Source: Tolypeutes matacus (lineage: Eukaryota > Chordata > Mammalia > Cingulata > Chlamyphoridae). From it: a DNA stretch of 64,000 bases. This document shows positions 10,575 through 22,579 of the stretch, piece after piece. The stretch covers positions 19,118,233 through 19,182,232 of the forward strand of contig JAKSZT010054396.1 in assembly GCA_026826555.1 (NCBI GenBank), given 5' to 3'. The position numbers were made by a program, and so were the translations under genes. Position 1 is the first letter of the stretch. Each line of letters begins with the position of its first letter. Under the pieces are notes generated by a model. It was given only the letters and a program-made list of their open reading frames with translations. It was not told where the DNA came from and ran no database searches.

Positions 10575-11250
10575 TATTGAGCTGCCATTTTCTTATCTAT
10601 AGAATCATGAAAGTAATGCTTACCCATCATATGCTTATGATGATTAAATGAGCTAATGAGCATAAAACTCTTAGATGAGTACCTAGCACATTGTATAGAC
10701 TGAATTAGTGGCTTCCTTACCCTTTCTTGTATCCACTCTCTTTGCTATGTGTCATTATAGTGCCCTCCTAATGTGAGTAAGATGTGCTCTCTTGCCTCTT
10801 GACTTGGGTTTGATCATGCCAAATACTTTGGCCAATAGAATGAGGCAGACATGACATTGTGCAGGTTCCCAGCCTGTGCCTCAAGAAACCTTGTGTGTGT
10901 CTGCTGTGCTCTTGCTTCTCCGTCATCGCTATTAGAACCTGCTGGTCTAGCTTGCTAGTCTCAGGAAGAGGATAAAAGACATGTGGAGTGGAGCTTCCCT
11001 AGCTAAGAAGCTCCAGCCTAGAACTGAGCCCCACTTCACCCCCCATTGCCTCAGCCAACCCATAGATACATGAGTGAGTCTAGCCAGGATCAGCAGAGCC
11101 ACCGCTACAAGCCCAGCCCATGTTAGCCGGCCCCCAGCCAGCCTACAAGAGCAGTAGCTATAGTAATCATTTATTTTTGTTTAAACCACTGAGTATTCAG
11201 CTGATTTGTTACACGGCAATAGCTAATTGATATACTCATAATAGTTACCT
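10575..11250 (+). mobile_element. MIR SINE split by an MLT1-type LTR
   Basis: The left part has 'ttcttatctatagaatcatg', 'tgatgattaaatgagctaat' and 'tagcacattg'. The 3' tail 'actcataatagttacc' resumes after the LTR at about 11233. Together they give the MIR order. Confidence 0.65.
10692..11233 (+). mobile_element. MLT1-type (ERVL-MaLR) solo LTR
   Basis: The start resembles 'tgtatagactgaattagtgg'. The end 'tttaaaccactgagtattca' followed by 'gttacacggcaatagctaat' is the characteristic MaLR 3' end ('aaccactgag ... aatagctaactgatac'). A 5-bp near-duplication, 'cacat' and 'ctcat', may flank it. It has no coding capacity. Confidence 0.65.
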
Positions 11251-11254
11251 AAGA

Positions 11255-11850
11255 TCCTTTCTAAGAAGAGCCAGAGTTAACCACAATACATGAATCTCTG
11301 AACCATACATCTGTCAGATAAAGATGGTCTGAGAGACAGCATCCAGGAGTGAAACCAAAATCAAAAGTCCAAACAAAGTACCAGTCCAAAAGGTTCAAGT
11401 TAAGAGGCACAATTCAGTAGTGATGCAAAAGGGCAGAATCCAAGTCCATGTGAAAACATTTCCAGTAGAGAAGGCAATGGGTTCCGGAGAGGTAGCCACA
11501 GTCTACATTTCATGAGGCTCAACTATGGGCTATGGTTGGGCAAGAATCTCCTTCTATCATATTCCAACTCCAACCACATCACCAATAAAATACAAATCAA
11601 CGAACTGTTACTGTTGGAAGACTTCTAATTGTTCTTGGATTATTTGCTTCCAATTGCTCCCAATCATTCCACAGTAGAAAAGGGGACAGAAAAACTGCTC
11701 TAAAGTTGTGCAGTATAAAAGGGTATAAAAGACCCCCAAAAGACCTTTGTGGCTGGAGCGCAGAGAAGACCTTTGTGGCTAGAGCGCAGAGAATGAGGGA
11801 AAGCATCATGCAGAGCAAGTCAGTATAGGGAAGTGATTAAGAAATCTTGT
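11255..11850. other. Unassigned sequence with a short tandem duplication
   Basis: No gene or transposon was recognised. It contains a 26-bp duplication at 11740-11791, annotated separately, preceded by two 'gtataaaa' boxes at about 11713-11729. Confidence 0.5.
11740..11791. repeat. 26-bp tandem duplication
   Basis: Two head-to-tail copies begin 'aagacctttgtggct' and end 'gagcgcagag', with one mismatch (ctgg versus ctag). This is a simple local duplication. Confidence 0.9.
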
Positions 11851-11859
11851 ATCTACCTA

Positions 11860-12170
11860 TCTATCAAGTTAATATTATCTGCAGTTTTTGGATTAGGAAA
11901 CTGAGCTTCAGAGAGGTTAAGAAACTTTCTCAAGGTCACATTGTAGGTAAAAGGTGAACCTGGCATTCAATTCCAGCTCTGACTCACAATGATGCCCTTC
12001 TGACCCCCAAGCCCGTCTTTTCCACCACTCTGTTACAGAATATACCATTTTGCTGCTACTGTACCATATTACATTTTATATATATTATCTCATTTGATCT
12101 TCACATTACCCCTCTGAGGTTGGATTATCATCCTCAGCTTCATAAAGGAAAACAGTAATTTGTTTAGTTT
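11860..12170 (-). mobile_element. MIR relics (two fragments)
   Basis: About 11890-12010 has 'gaaactgagcttcagagagg', 'ttaagaaactttctcaaggt' and 'cacattgtaggtaaaaggtg'. About 12060-12170 has 'tatatattatctcatttgat' and 'cttcacattacccctctgag'. Both orders are reverse-complemented MIR. The second may belong to a separate copy. Confidence 0.7.
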
Positions 12171-12300
12171 TATAATGAATAGATTATAAGTTATGTGTTA
12201 TTTACATCATTATATTATGTACTATATAATTATATTACATTATTATATATTATATGCTATTATATATATTTATTATTCTATAAAACCTATAAATGATAAA
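12171..12300. repeat. TA-rich low-complexity tract
   Basis: Long runs of alternating 'tatatta'/'attatata' lie between about 12180 and 12290. This is low-complexity DNA without a clean unit. Confidence 0.7.
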
Positions 12301-12849
12301 GCGTAGATTCCCTGTCGCACTGGTGTGACTTCCAGGTTCACTCTTGCTTCCTCCTTCTCTTCCAATTTTCTTAATTGATCATTTGTCTTTCAAAAACTCT
12401 CATTTTTTTTTTACACAAGTAATATTTATTACAGAAACACAAGCTGTACATAAGGAAAAATATTCTCATATCAACCCACCATCTCCAGAAATAACTTCTA
12501 TTTATGTATTATGTAGATGGGGTGGGTCTACAGACTAAGGAGAGATGAGGAGAGAGGTTCTGACTTCCTGTAGAGAGCAGATGGCATTTGCTGCTGTGAG
12601 ATACAGAAAACTGTTAGGCCACCCTCTCAAAGCTCCAGTGATTAAATAATATAAGTCAAGAGTATGGATCATGGCAGTGGCTACATAGCCTCAGTCAATA
12701 GGGGCAGAAATGAAATTAATTGGTTCATTATAGGCTGCCTGGCTCATTGTAGCTATGGATGAGTTTTAAGCGAGCCTCCTGGAAATGATGCCTTCTCTGC
12801 TGATATCTCTTGGAAAGCAGGCAAAAAAGCCTTCCTCAGACTTTTTTTT

Positions 12850-13300
12850 TTTATAAGAAAGCATTGCAAACAAACCAAATATTGTCAATAAGAGGCTAGC
12901 TAAATAAATTATGGAATATCCATGTTGCGAGATTCTATGTAAACCATTAAAAATAAAGGTAGACATATATGAACTAATATGAAAATAACTCCAGAATATA
13001 TAGGTACATGAAAAAAAATGAATAATGGAACAATATATTATTGTTTAGATTTATGTAAGGAACAAAGACAAAACTCTATATGGGTGATGTCTGTATGTAG
13101 GTATATGACTAGAAAGAGGATCAGAAGCCTGAGTACCACCTTAGTTAACTCATCAGGGAGTGTGATATGGGTGGGCAGGGGCAGTCAGTGAGCAGACTGT
13201 GGCATCCAGAGGGATCTTAACACTTTTTTCATATACTTTCTTATTGCTTTTATCTTTTACAATAAGAATGTTTGCAGATATCAGTTGTGTAATTAAATGT
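12850..13300 (+). mobile_element. L1M 3' UTR relic
   Basis: The order 'ttgcaaacaaaccaaatatt', 'taaataaattatggaatatc', 'gtaaaccattaaaaataaag' and 'ctttcttattgcttttatct' matches the 3' ends of old L1M elements. The sequence is diverged, and the subfamily is left open. Confidence 0.6.
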
Positions 13301-14630
13301 AAAGATCAAGAAGAAAAAGAACTTAATCACCACTTATTTGTGTCTCTTCCAAATGTCTCCATGTGTACAGTTTCTGCCATAGGACACCTTTACATTTATT
13401 GTTGCACAATCTACATTTAAACAAAGTGCTTGAAGTTTGCATATGCCCAAGTACCTTTTAACATTGCCCATGGAAGGATTGTCATTTAAAAATATGTTTT
13501 GTACTGCCTTTGAAACACATTTCATCTTTTCTCCAATAATCTGGTTTCCCTAAACCTTTCCCTAATTCTTCTCAAGGATTTCCCACCTGCTGTGCAGGAT
13601 ATACAACAGAGTGACTCTAATCATGTCTGGAATTATTTTTATCAGTTTAATCCATATTTGGCAGTTATTTCCTTTCCAAAGTCTTAGACATTTTAGACCA
13701 TATGCTGATCAATTGCTCAGGTTTAAGTGACGTTGGCAATAGATATGATAATAAATGGATGATTATCTTCTGAAAATTAATGTTAGCTCTTCACAGAGTC
13801 TAAGCTAGGCTTATATCTACACAATATGTTTTACATCTTCCAATTGTGGAGGTTCTCTACAGTCATAAATAATACCCTTTTACCAGGATATATACAGACT
13901 GCATACTTTTTTGAAGTCCTTTTCATGCAGGCAGGCTTATGAGTTGTTTTTGCTGTTTTATGGGCTACATTTTGATATGTAATCTAATTTGAGACTTTAA
14001 ATAGAAAGGAAAGGTCAGGTGGCTCAACATTTGACTCCACCTCTCTAGATTTGGCAAGGGCTCTATTTTGTCCTAGAACAACCTGGGGTTCAGTTTCTCT
14101 TGGGGCGATTGATCACCTTGGCTACAGATGCTAGGTTTTGCCTCCTCACTTTGCTTTGTATCCATGGCATGTCCCTGGCTGCCTCTCTATTTTCACAAAA
14201 GAGGAGCCATTGGGAACGTGTGGGGAAAGCAAAAAGACTGGCATCAGAGAGTTGTGCTATTGGGCATGAGGTGGACAGAGGGCTGCTTGGAGCCTCGGGA
14301 GGCACTACAGGGTGCTTTGGTTTGTTTGTTTGACTACCACTCTTTTGCAAGGCTAGGAGCCATGAAATGACACCCAATAGTTATGATAGGAAGCTCTGCA
14401 TTTTGAGCCGTAGAATTCATTTCCAGTTCAACGTGCTTTGTTATGTGGACACTGTCATTGTGATCCCTCTGTGCTGTGAATTCTGACCCACATGAAATGG
14501 ATACTATACCCAATAACCTGCTTTAATGCTGTCACAAAATCACAAAACTCCTTTTCATAAGTGAAACCTCACCATAATGAGGTCTTCAGGAACTTTCTAT
14601 ACCCAAAGCATTTCTTGCCATTGCAGGGGG
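13301..14630. other. Unique-looking sequence
   Basis: Frames up to 95 codons occur on the minus strand at 14090-14377, and overlapping plus-strand frames cover the same place. None has a recognised motif, and the overlap on both strands suggests composition effects. No repeat was recognised. Confidence 0.45.
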
Positions 14631-14634
14631 CCTT

Positions 14635-14785
14635 AAGGCTGCAACCCTGGCTGTGCCACCTGCCAGCTATAGGAAATTTGGACAAGTAATTCAGCCTCCC
14701 AAAGCCTCAGCTTCTTCATGGCTATAAAATGAACTCCCCTCATGGAATTGTGAGGATTAAATGAGATGATAAATGGTAATCAACC
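14635..14785 (+). mobile_element. MIR SINE relic
   Basis: 'ccctggctgtgccacctgcc' is followed by 'tttggacaagtaattcagcc', 'tcagcttcttcatggctata' and 'tgtgaggattaaatgagatg'. This is the MIR core in forward order. Confidence 0.8.
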
Positions 14786-14789
14786 CCGG

Positions 14790-15660
14790 GCCTCTCCTAC
14801 CCCTGTATTTTTCATCATTTGATGTAGTAAATGTCCCTATGGCTTAGCACACCTTACCTAGAGATTGTTTTACTTCCGATCAAAAGCTTCCTGACAGACA
14901 AGACACACTTGATATTTCCAGTCCCAATGGTTACACCTCAGCAGCCACTCTAGTTCTTCAAGGCTCTTCCCTGCAAAAATGGTCACCTGTAATCTTTGTC
15001 CCCTGCCTCCTGACAATAAGCATCCAGGTAGAATCTGGAACTTTTCTTTCTAATTTTTAGATGTTATGTTCCTTATTTCTTACCATATATTCTCTTTAAT
15101 GGCTTCAAATCCTTGACTCTTTCAACTATTTAACTTGGAATCTAAACCGTGGGGCTTACTGAGTGGCCACCCATATGTTTGCATCTCAGATTTGCCATTC
15201 AGCCTGAAGTTTCTGTCCCATGATTTCCTTCACAGCTGCAGCTGTGACTTTCCTGGTGTGCATCCCTTGCTTGCTAGACATTCTTGCTCTGCAAGCAGGA
15301 TGAAGTTTCTTGCCACCAAGCTTCATAATTTCTCCAAAGCTCTACATAAGGAAGACACTCCTAGGCAAAAATTAAATGATTACATTTGCTTCCCAACTCC
15401 TTTTTCTTCTTCTAGTTATTTGGTAGTACAATAACAGTGAAATATATAACACCCAGACCTCATTTTACTCATATTTCTAAGCCATGTTGTTGTCTTTCTT
15501 CAATGCGCCCCACTACTCTCTGATCAATACCCATTCAGTGAGATAGTGTATGAAATAATCTGACTGACCCTGAAATGAAGACTCTATACAATTATAGTTT
15601 GCTAAAATAAGACCAAGTTTCCTTACTGTTGAATAGAAGAATAGATTTCTGGTGTCAAAT
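14790..15660. other. No feature recognised
   Basis: A 99-codon plus-strand frame (15135-15434) has no recognised motif, domain or splice context. The rest is unique-looking sequence. Confidence 0.45.
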
Positions 15661-15679
15661 ACCAGAAGCTCCTAATCAC

Positions 15680-15882
15680 CTGTGACCATTTAAAGTTAAA
15701 TCAACTAAAATTAAATAAAATTGAAAAATCAGTTCCTCAGATGCACCAGCCACATTTCAAGTCTCAATAGTCACATGTGAAAAAAAATAGTCACATGTGA
15801 GTAGTGGCTACCATATTGACAGCACAGATTATAGACCATTTCCATCATCACAGAAAGTTCTACTGGACAGTTCTGCTCTAGG
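15680..15882. mobile_element. DNA-transposon relic (hAT-like, 'CTGTCCAATA' class)
   Basis: The phrases 'gccacatttcaagtctcaat', 'agtagtggctaccatattga' and 'agaaagttctactggacagt' belong to a common mammalian non-autonomous DNA element whose ends read 'ctgtccaata'. A local duplication of 'aatagtcacatgtga' (about 15766-15796) lies inside it. Confidence 0.55.
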
Positions 15883-15984
15883 CCATGACATGTCACATTT
15901 CAAGAGCTGAGCGTCAAACTTCCAACTTTGGCAAGGATATGGGTTTAAATATGGTGATAATTTATGTGACCCCTGGTTCATATC

Positions 15985-16130
15985 ACAGATCCAAGACCTA
16001 ACTAACTGTATGACCTTGGGCAAATCACTTTGCTTCCTTGAGCTTTAGTTATACCAAATCTATAAGATGGGATAGAATGTATATTACTTACTTCCCCTAG
16101 CTGTTGCATGTGAAAGTGCTTTGTAATTAC
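15985..16130 (+). mobile_element. MIR SINE relic
   Basis: The order 'ctgtatgaccttgggcaaat', 'cactttgcttccttgagctt' and 'tctataagatgggatagaat' is a forward MIR core. Confidence 0.75.
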
Positions 16131-17430
16131 AAAACTCACATGTTCTTTTCACGTTGAATTGTGTTAGAGGTTGAAGGTGGGGCATGGAGTAGAAACAATC
16201 ACCAGGCATCTATTTCCAGCTCTTAACATGGAAGGAACAATTTCGGTGATGACGCTCATAAAAGATGTGAGGAGGTGGTGTGGTAGTGGCCACTGGTCCA
16301 CCAGGCACTGGGTTGGCCTCATGCTGTTTTTGATAGGTAATCGAATTGTCAATCTCTCCTCTAGACCAAGCTGCACCCAGGAATATACCCTGACTGCTTA
16401 ACTATATTAGAAACCTTTCATCCAGGGCCACAGGCTTAAGGGGAAGGTCTTACCCACAGCCTTAACACTGAGAGCCTGAGCATCCCAGGGGGGCCCATGG
16501 TTCCACTTGGTGGCTGACATTGGCCTTCTCAAGACGTCATGACTGAATGCAGAGGCTCAGTTTTTCGGTTTGATGCAAGTACAAAAGTCGCCACCCACCC
16601 TGGGACAATGCCCTCCTATAGCATCACTGAACTGACTCTTAATCGCAACACAAATTTTAAGCCATTTGCAAAACCCCACAACTTATGCCATTTTCCCACA
16701 GAGGAGGACATTAGATACTCATTCCCATTTCATTATCCATTTGAATAACTTTTTCAATTTCCAACTTGCTGCCGAACCATGAGGGCTGAATTATGACTAG
16801 ATTTTTTCTCTCTCTCCTTCTGTTTCTCTCTCTCCCTGCCTAGTGGGAGCATTAAATAGATAAATAAAAATCACTGCAGAATAATTGTAGGTACTGTGGG
16901 CTAGAAGCCAAAGCAGACCCATATGCATCCTCTGAGCCTCGTCTGTCTGGGTCTTTTTTTTGCCCATCATTATAGGGGATTCAATTATAATCTTTTCTCC
17001 ATGAGCAGAGTTGAAGTTTTCATACACCAGCCCTGGGGCATTATTCATTACAATGCATTCTGAGAGTGAAAGAAAAAGAGGGAGGTGTCTCTGGTTTTCC
17101 CTAAAGCTGTATTTTTCATTTGGAGACTTGGTCAAATTTTAGCATTTTTAACCCTCCCCCAAGTCCTTTTCTCAGGCATAAACTATTCTCAGAGCATCCT
17201 CATGCATATACTAGAGGATGCTATAGTATGAAATCATTGTTTGCTGGCTTTTGCCAGGGAGGGCCCCCTCCTCCAAAGAGGACAAACAAACAGAAAAGAA
17301 TTTAATCCTGGAAACCTGTCCCTTTTCATGCAGGCTTTTGAGACCTCAGGATAATCTCTGGGAAGGTTTCCACAACCAGGTCTGTAGGAGTCTGCTAGCT
17401 CTGGTGCCCACTGCATCTCCTAATAATGAC
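16131..17430. other. Unique-looking sequence
   Basis: Frames up to 112 codons (minus, 16797-17135) contain low-complexity and no recognised domain. A TC-rich tract at 16805-16840 accounts for part of that frame. No repeat was recognised. Confidence 0.45.
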
Positions 17431-17439
17431 AGTGGCTAC

Positions 17440-17660
17440 TGAATGCTTCTTCTGGACCAGGCCCTATTTTGAGTGCTCTAAATGTATTACCTCATTGAAA
17501 ATTCCCTGAAATCCTTTGAAAAAGATAGTATAATTATTCTCATTTTGAAGAAGACAAACCTAGAAGGGTTAAAAACTTAGTCCAGTTCACAGAGGCAGTA
17601 AGTGGCAGAGATGGGTTTCAAATATAGGCAGCCTTGCTCTGGAGTCTGACTTTAGCCTCT
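17440..17660 (-). mobile_element. MIR SINE relic
   Basis: Reverse-complemented MIR order: 'gtattacctcattgaaaatt', 'tataattattctcattttga', 'agtccagttcacagaggcag' and 'taagtggcagagatgggttt'. Confidence 0.75.
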
Positions 17661-18357
17661 AATATCTGGTGGCTCATCATGACTTTCTGTCCTTTGCCCT
17701 TTGTTTTGGGTAGCCTGGCCTGGCCTCATCTCACCCTGTGACTATGGAGTTCCCAGCAAAGCAGTCTTGTGCAATAGGAAAACATTCAGGCCCTGCCCCT
17801 AATATTTGTGGGTCAGAGCAAATGAAGAAATGGTTGTATATGCAGTGTGTCTAATTATTTAAAATTTACAAATCATACAACTGTTAAATAAAATGGGTTC
17901 TACCCTTTTACTTTGAAAAGTATTATCTTCATAACAATCTGGAGCACTAGGTATGAATTTAGAATTCTAAGATTCCCAGGAGTTCTTCTAGAACCTGGGC
18001 AACTCAGGGGAAGCTCATCTCTGGTCCCTGGCTGGTCCCCACTTTTTCTGTCCCACATCAAAAGGTGCCACATTCATATTCCCATACGGTACACTCTTCC
18101 CCATGAATACCCTTCCGGGTTTGGGATGTGCATATTGGCAGTGTGGTCTGCCCTCAGGTGACTAGACCTGAGGAAAGGGCTCCCAGAGACACTGAACTAT
18201 TGGGCAGAGAATTCCAGCATTCACAGTTCCCAGAGCATAGTCTACAAGAGGGGCATAGAATCCAGTTGGAAATGTCATCTTCGCTCCTGGATTCCTTATC
18301 TCGTGAAGAATGCATTGTCAGGAGGGTCAAAGATGGATCCTATAAAATGTGAGGCCC
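17661..18357. other. Unassigned sequence
   Basis: Frames of up to 82 codons show no recognised motif. I see no transposon here. Confidence 0.45.
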
Positions 18358-19207
18358 AAGAAAAGGACTTGAATAGACATTTCACGAAAGAAGATACACA
18401 ATGGCTAATGAGCACATGAAAAAGTGCTCAACATTGTTAGCCATCAGGGAAATGCAAATCAAAAACCACAATGAGATACCACTTCACATCCACTAGGATT
18501 GCTATAATAAAAAAGATAGGTAATAACAAGTGTTGACAAGGATGTTGAAAAGTTGGACCCCTCATACAATGCTAGTGGGAATATAAAATGGTGCAGCCAA
18601 TTTGGAGAAAAAGTCTGGCAGTTCCTCAAAATGTTAAACATGCTGTTACCATATGATGCAGCAATTCAATCCCTAGGTATACATCCAAAAGAAATGAAAA
18701 CATATATCCCTGCAAAAACTTGTATGCAAATATTCATAGCATCATTATTTATAATAGCCCTGAAGTGGAAACAATACAAATGAATGAATAAATAAAATGT
18801 GGCATATCCATACAATGGAGTATTACTTTCCAATAAAAAGGAACAAAGTACTGATACATGCTACAACATAGATGAATCCTTGAAACATTATGCTAAGTAA
18901 AAAAGCCCACGTATTGTGTGATTCCATTTATATGAAATGTCCAGAATAGGAAACTCTATAAAGACAGATTATAGTTTAATGGTTGCCTAGGGCTTGGGGG
19001 TTGGGAGAAATGGGAAGTGAGTAACCTGCTAATGGATATGGGTATTGGGGGAGGGGGATGATGATAATGTTCTGAAATTGATTGTGGTGATGGTTGCACA
19101 CTTTGTGAATAGGCACAAAAAAAAAACAGGATTGTACACTTTAAGTGTACACTTTAAGTGGTGGGTTTTATGGTATGTGAATTATATATCAATAATTTTT
19201 TTTTTTA
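18358..19207 (+). mobile_element. L1M (L1MB-like) ORF2 end and 3' UTR
   Basis: A clear forward L1 3' end. The ORF2 end has 'catgaaaaagtgctcaacat', 'atgcaaatcaaaaaccacaa' and 'tatacatccaaaagaaatga'. The 3' UTR has 'tacatgctacaacatagatg', 'attccatttatatgaaatgt' and 'gaattatatatcaataattt', then a T/A-rich terminus. Its frames are broken. The 3' UTR contains a duplicated 'gtacactttaagt' at about 19135-19160. Confidence 0.85.
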
Positions 19208-19970
19208 AATATGAGGCACAAGATAGAGAATTCCTTAGCTCCAGAGAAAAGACTCCAGATCAACAACTCCAAGAACTCACATTGGATGTGGCCCAGCTCA
19301 AAGAGATCTAATCCTAAAGGGCCAGGAAGGCACAAGGGCAGCAGACTCACTCTCTGCTCACTCAGTGCTGTGTCTTGGGTCAGAAAGGATCATACAAGTC
19401 AAGACAGGACCCAATCTCCCCTGACTATTGGAGTGGGGAGGTTCTAGCAAGACTTAAGTGAAAGGATCTGATCACAGCTGGCCAAGAAAACTAAATAGAG
19501 CTTAAAGACAAACTCTACTTCATTTGGGTACCTTGAGTAAAAACCAAAAGGCCAGAACCAACCTGGCAATTAACAGTGGGTTTGGATACTTCTAGAGACC
19601 ACCCAATAATCCCCAATCCTAGTGTTCACAACTTTGTGTAACTCTCCCCCCTTGAGTGTGGACAGAACCCGCGTCTTGCTTCTAACTTTTAGAATAAAGC
19701 ACAGGTTATAGGCTGTCACTGCCATGACTAGGTTACATAAGACAGTGACTTTATCTTGCTAGCAGATGCTCATTATTGCCTTTTCAGCTTGCATATTTTG
19801 ATGAATCAAACTGCTATGTTTAGAGGCCCAAGCGGCAAGGAATTGAAGAAGCTCTGAACAACAGCCAATAAGGACTTCAGTCCAACAACCTTTCATCTTC
19901 ACTTGGATGTCTCAAAATCCTCTCAACCCTAACCCACCTAAAAAAACCTTGATCTCTTTCAGTGTTTATC
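19208..19970. other. Unassigned sequence
   Basis: No gene or transposon was recognised between the L1M end and the short L1 insertion. Confidence 0.45.
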
Positions 19971-19988
19971 ATTCAATGGGTAAATCTT

Positions 19989-20120
19989 TTTTTTTAAAGA
20001 CACTTAGATTGCACAAATGATACACGAAAAATATAGGGATTCTCATACGCCCCACTCCCCACACCTCCCACACCCTCCCACATAAACAGCATCCTTCATT
20101 ACTGTGGCACATTCATTGCA
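19989..20120 (-). mobile_element. 132-bp 5'-truncated L1 insertion
   Basis: A T-run starts at 19989, followed by 'cacttagattgcacaaatga' and 'agggattctcatacgcccca'. This matches, with divergence, the L1 3' UTR at 57.2-57.4 kb ('aacttagattacataaatgt', 'aggggattcccatatgccct'). A perfect 16-bp duplication, 'tcaatgggtaaatctt', flanks it at 19973-19988 and 20121-20136. Confidence 0.9.
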
Positions 20121-20136
20121 TCAATGGGTAAATCTT

Positions 20137-20395
20137 GAGTTAATGTATTCCAATCTCTGTTCAAATATACTTCCAGGAAAACTTGCCCAAATCCCTCATG
20201 TTGGATCTACTTCCTTCACAGAACTTATCACAGCTTGTGATTGCCTATTTGTATGACTATTTGATCAATGACATTCTCCTCTAAGAGAACATAAGCTCCA
20301 TGAGAGCAGGGGTCATGGCTACTTTGCTTACCATTGGGTTGCTAGTGACTAACATAGTGGTTGGGATTCAATAGATACCTGTTAAACATGTAAGT
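20137..20395 (+). mobile_element. L2 3'-end relic
   Basis: Forward L2 phrases include 'cacagaacttatcacagctt', 'tgcctatttgtatgactatt', 'ctccatgagagcaggggtca' and 'attcaatagatacctgttaa'. Frames are lost. The short L1 insertion at 19989 abuts its left side. Confidence 0.7.
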
Positions 20396-20684
20396 GCAAG
20401 TTAAACTTCTCTCTCTTTCCCTTTCACGACTTTATTTGATTGATTTAGGTCTGAATATAACTAGATTTATCTTTCCTTCTATAGGCCAGGGCTGCCAAAG
20501 AACAAAAATAGGAAGACAAAACCATAGCAGTCCTGGTATTCTATGTGAATTCTTAGGGACATTGCAGATAGGGTTGCCAGAGCAATTTTTACCCCTCAAT
20601 AAGGAATTATAGCTGAAGATCTTCTTATCCCTGGCCTGACATGTTTCCCTGTTATTTAGGTAACAGACTAGTCTTGCTAAAAAT

Positions 20685-20850
20685 TTCTTAAAATATGAAG
20701 TCTAATTATTTCATTTTACAGGTGAGGAAAGTGAGGCCCAGGGAAGTAAAATGGCTTGCCCAAGGTAATAAGATATGTTAGTAGCAATGATAAAATGAGG
20801 ATTCATGTTTTCTTGAACCCCATGCCAGAGTGCTCTCCTATATGGTATAG
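20685..20850 (-). mobile_element. MIR SINE relic
   Basis: Reverse-complemented MIR: 'tttcattttacaggtgagga', 'aagtgaggcccagggaagta' and 'ggcttgcccaaggtaataag'. Confidence 0.8.
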
Positions 20851-20859
20851 GTATCTAAG

Positions 20860-22080
20860 CCTTCTAAACTCTCCCAGCCAAATGTTTGGTTCATTTCCAA
20901 GAAGGACAAGGAAACAGAGATGCATATAGTCTGGGGGACCAGTTTCTTAGGGACCTGGCAACATTTAGCCCAGTCTTCTGTCTTGGAGCTGTAGCCTGTG
21001 AAAGAGGCTGGAGACCCTGGAAGGACTGAACATAGAGAGCATCAGGGAACACTGGCCATTTTAGGTCAACACTCAGGAACTGTCTCAGTTACCATGTTTT
21101 GGTCAATTTATATATAGAAATGCATTTATACCTCTCTCAACATGGCTATTGCTTAACAATACAAGTTATACCTTAAGCAGCTATCAAAAGTGATAGTGGT
21201 GACCAATTTGCATATCTGCTTCTAGGACTTTAGTCCTTTTTGCATGAAGGAAATTTGGGGTTTAGAATCAGATACCAGTGCATTAGAATTAGGATTCTTG
21301 ATGTGAGAGGAGGAGATGAAAATTGCCTAGTGTCTCAGGAAGCCTCTAGTAAGGCAGAGAACTTACCTGAGGTAGGGGAGAGTAAGAAGACTAGAGTGCT
21401 CCAAAGGAGCTGAGGTTCAAAGTTGAAAGGAGATTCTGTTTTGAATGGGAGGGCTGGTCTTCAAGGTCATTATAATGGCAGTGTTTATGATAAAAGAGAG
21501 AGGGGCGAGTAATAGGACAAGGGAGATCAGGCAGTTCTGGATCTAAGCCCATGATTATCTTCCATCCTTCTCTGGGGTGGTGTTGTAATGCTGCAGCAGA
21601 AAAAAGCTGATGTTTGGCTGATTCAACTTCCAGAGGACTGGGAACCAGCCACTGAGAAGAAAACAGCAGGACTGGGAGGGATAGAGCCTCTAAAATTATA
21701 CCAGGTGGGAGCTGGAATCAAATTTCTGCTGCAGTCTTAAGCATCTTTTCCTTATATCAGAGAAGATCTGAGGAAACATGAAGACAAAGGCTTTACTCTC
21801 CTGTGCCCTTCTATTCAGACATTCTTGGAGACAAAGTGTGACTGGTAAGTTCAAAGATATATGAATCAGTGCCTAAGTAGAAGCTGTCCCACTAAATAAA
21901 AGGGATACATAAGAAGCCTGATGGGGAAATTATGAATTTAACAATATAGAAACAAATTTAGGAGACTTATGGTCAGTAGGATGGAATGAGCCATAGAATT
22001 AACATAGAAAGATCCAATTTCTGCTCCAAACACATAACTGGAAAAATTTAACAAAGGTGATAAAAGTAACTTAAATGCAT
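20860..22080. other. Unassigned sequence
   Basis: Unique-looking sequence without a frame above 60 codons. It has no recognised repeat or RNA. Confidence 0.5.
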
Positions 22081-22084
22081 AGCT

Positions 22085-22579
22085 GCATCAGTCAGAATTC
22101 AAGCAGAGAAACAGAACAACTAAGAGTGGTATATCCAATAAGGGATTTATTATAGGGATTTGACCTTATACAATCACTAAACAGTCCATGAAAGCCTGTG
22201 TCTGACGCTTGAGTCTGAAGTCAGCAGGACAGGTAATCAGGAGAGAAAGATAGATATGAACTGGGGGAGAGGGAGGACAAACTGGAACCCATGTGGACGA
22301 GCTAAAACCCATGAGAACAGACTGGACCCACTATAACCTCTCACTGTATCCAAGCCTTCAGCTTCAATGATGCAGGTATTCTGTGGGAGATTGTGCATTT
22401 TATTGCAGGGCTAAAAACACACCTGTCAGGAACTGGAAAAGCTGGAGGAGTTTCCAGCGGGAGCTGGAGGAGCTGCAGACTCAGCAGCTGCCCCATATCA
22501 AACAGGAGCCAAGTGATAAAGTGTATGAGCTATAACAGCACTTTGTGCCTCTCCTACAACCAAAAACCTATTAGCCCCC
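22085..22579 (-). mobile_element. Possible LTR relic (reverse orientation)
   Basis: The left part, 'gtcagaattcaagcagagaa', 'acagaacaactaagagtggt' and 'aagggatttattatagggat', resembles the reverse-complemented 3' end of a mammalian LTR. The family is not assigned, and the right limit is the MLT1-like fragment at 22580. Confidence 0.4.

Noticed and set aside
16797..17135. 112-codon minus-strand frame
   Set aside because: Its C-terminal end is encoded by a TC-rich low-complexity tract; no motif.
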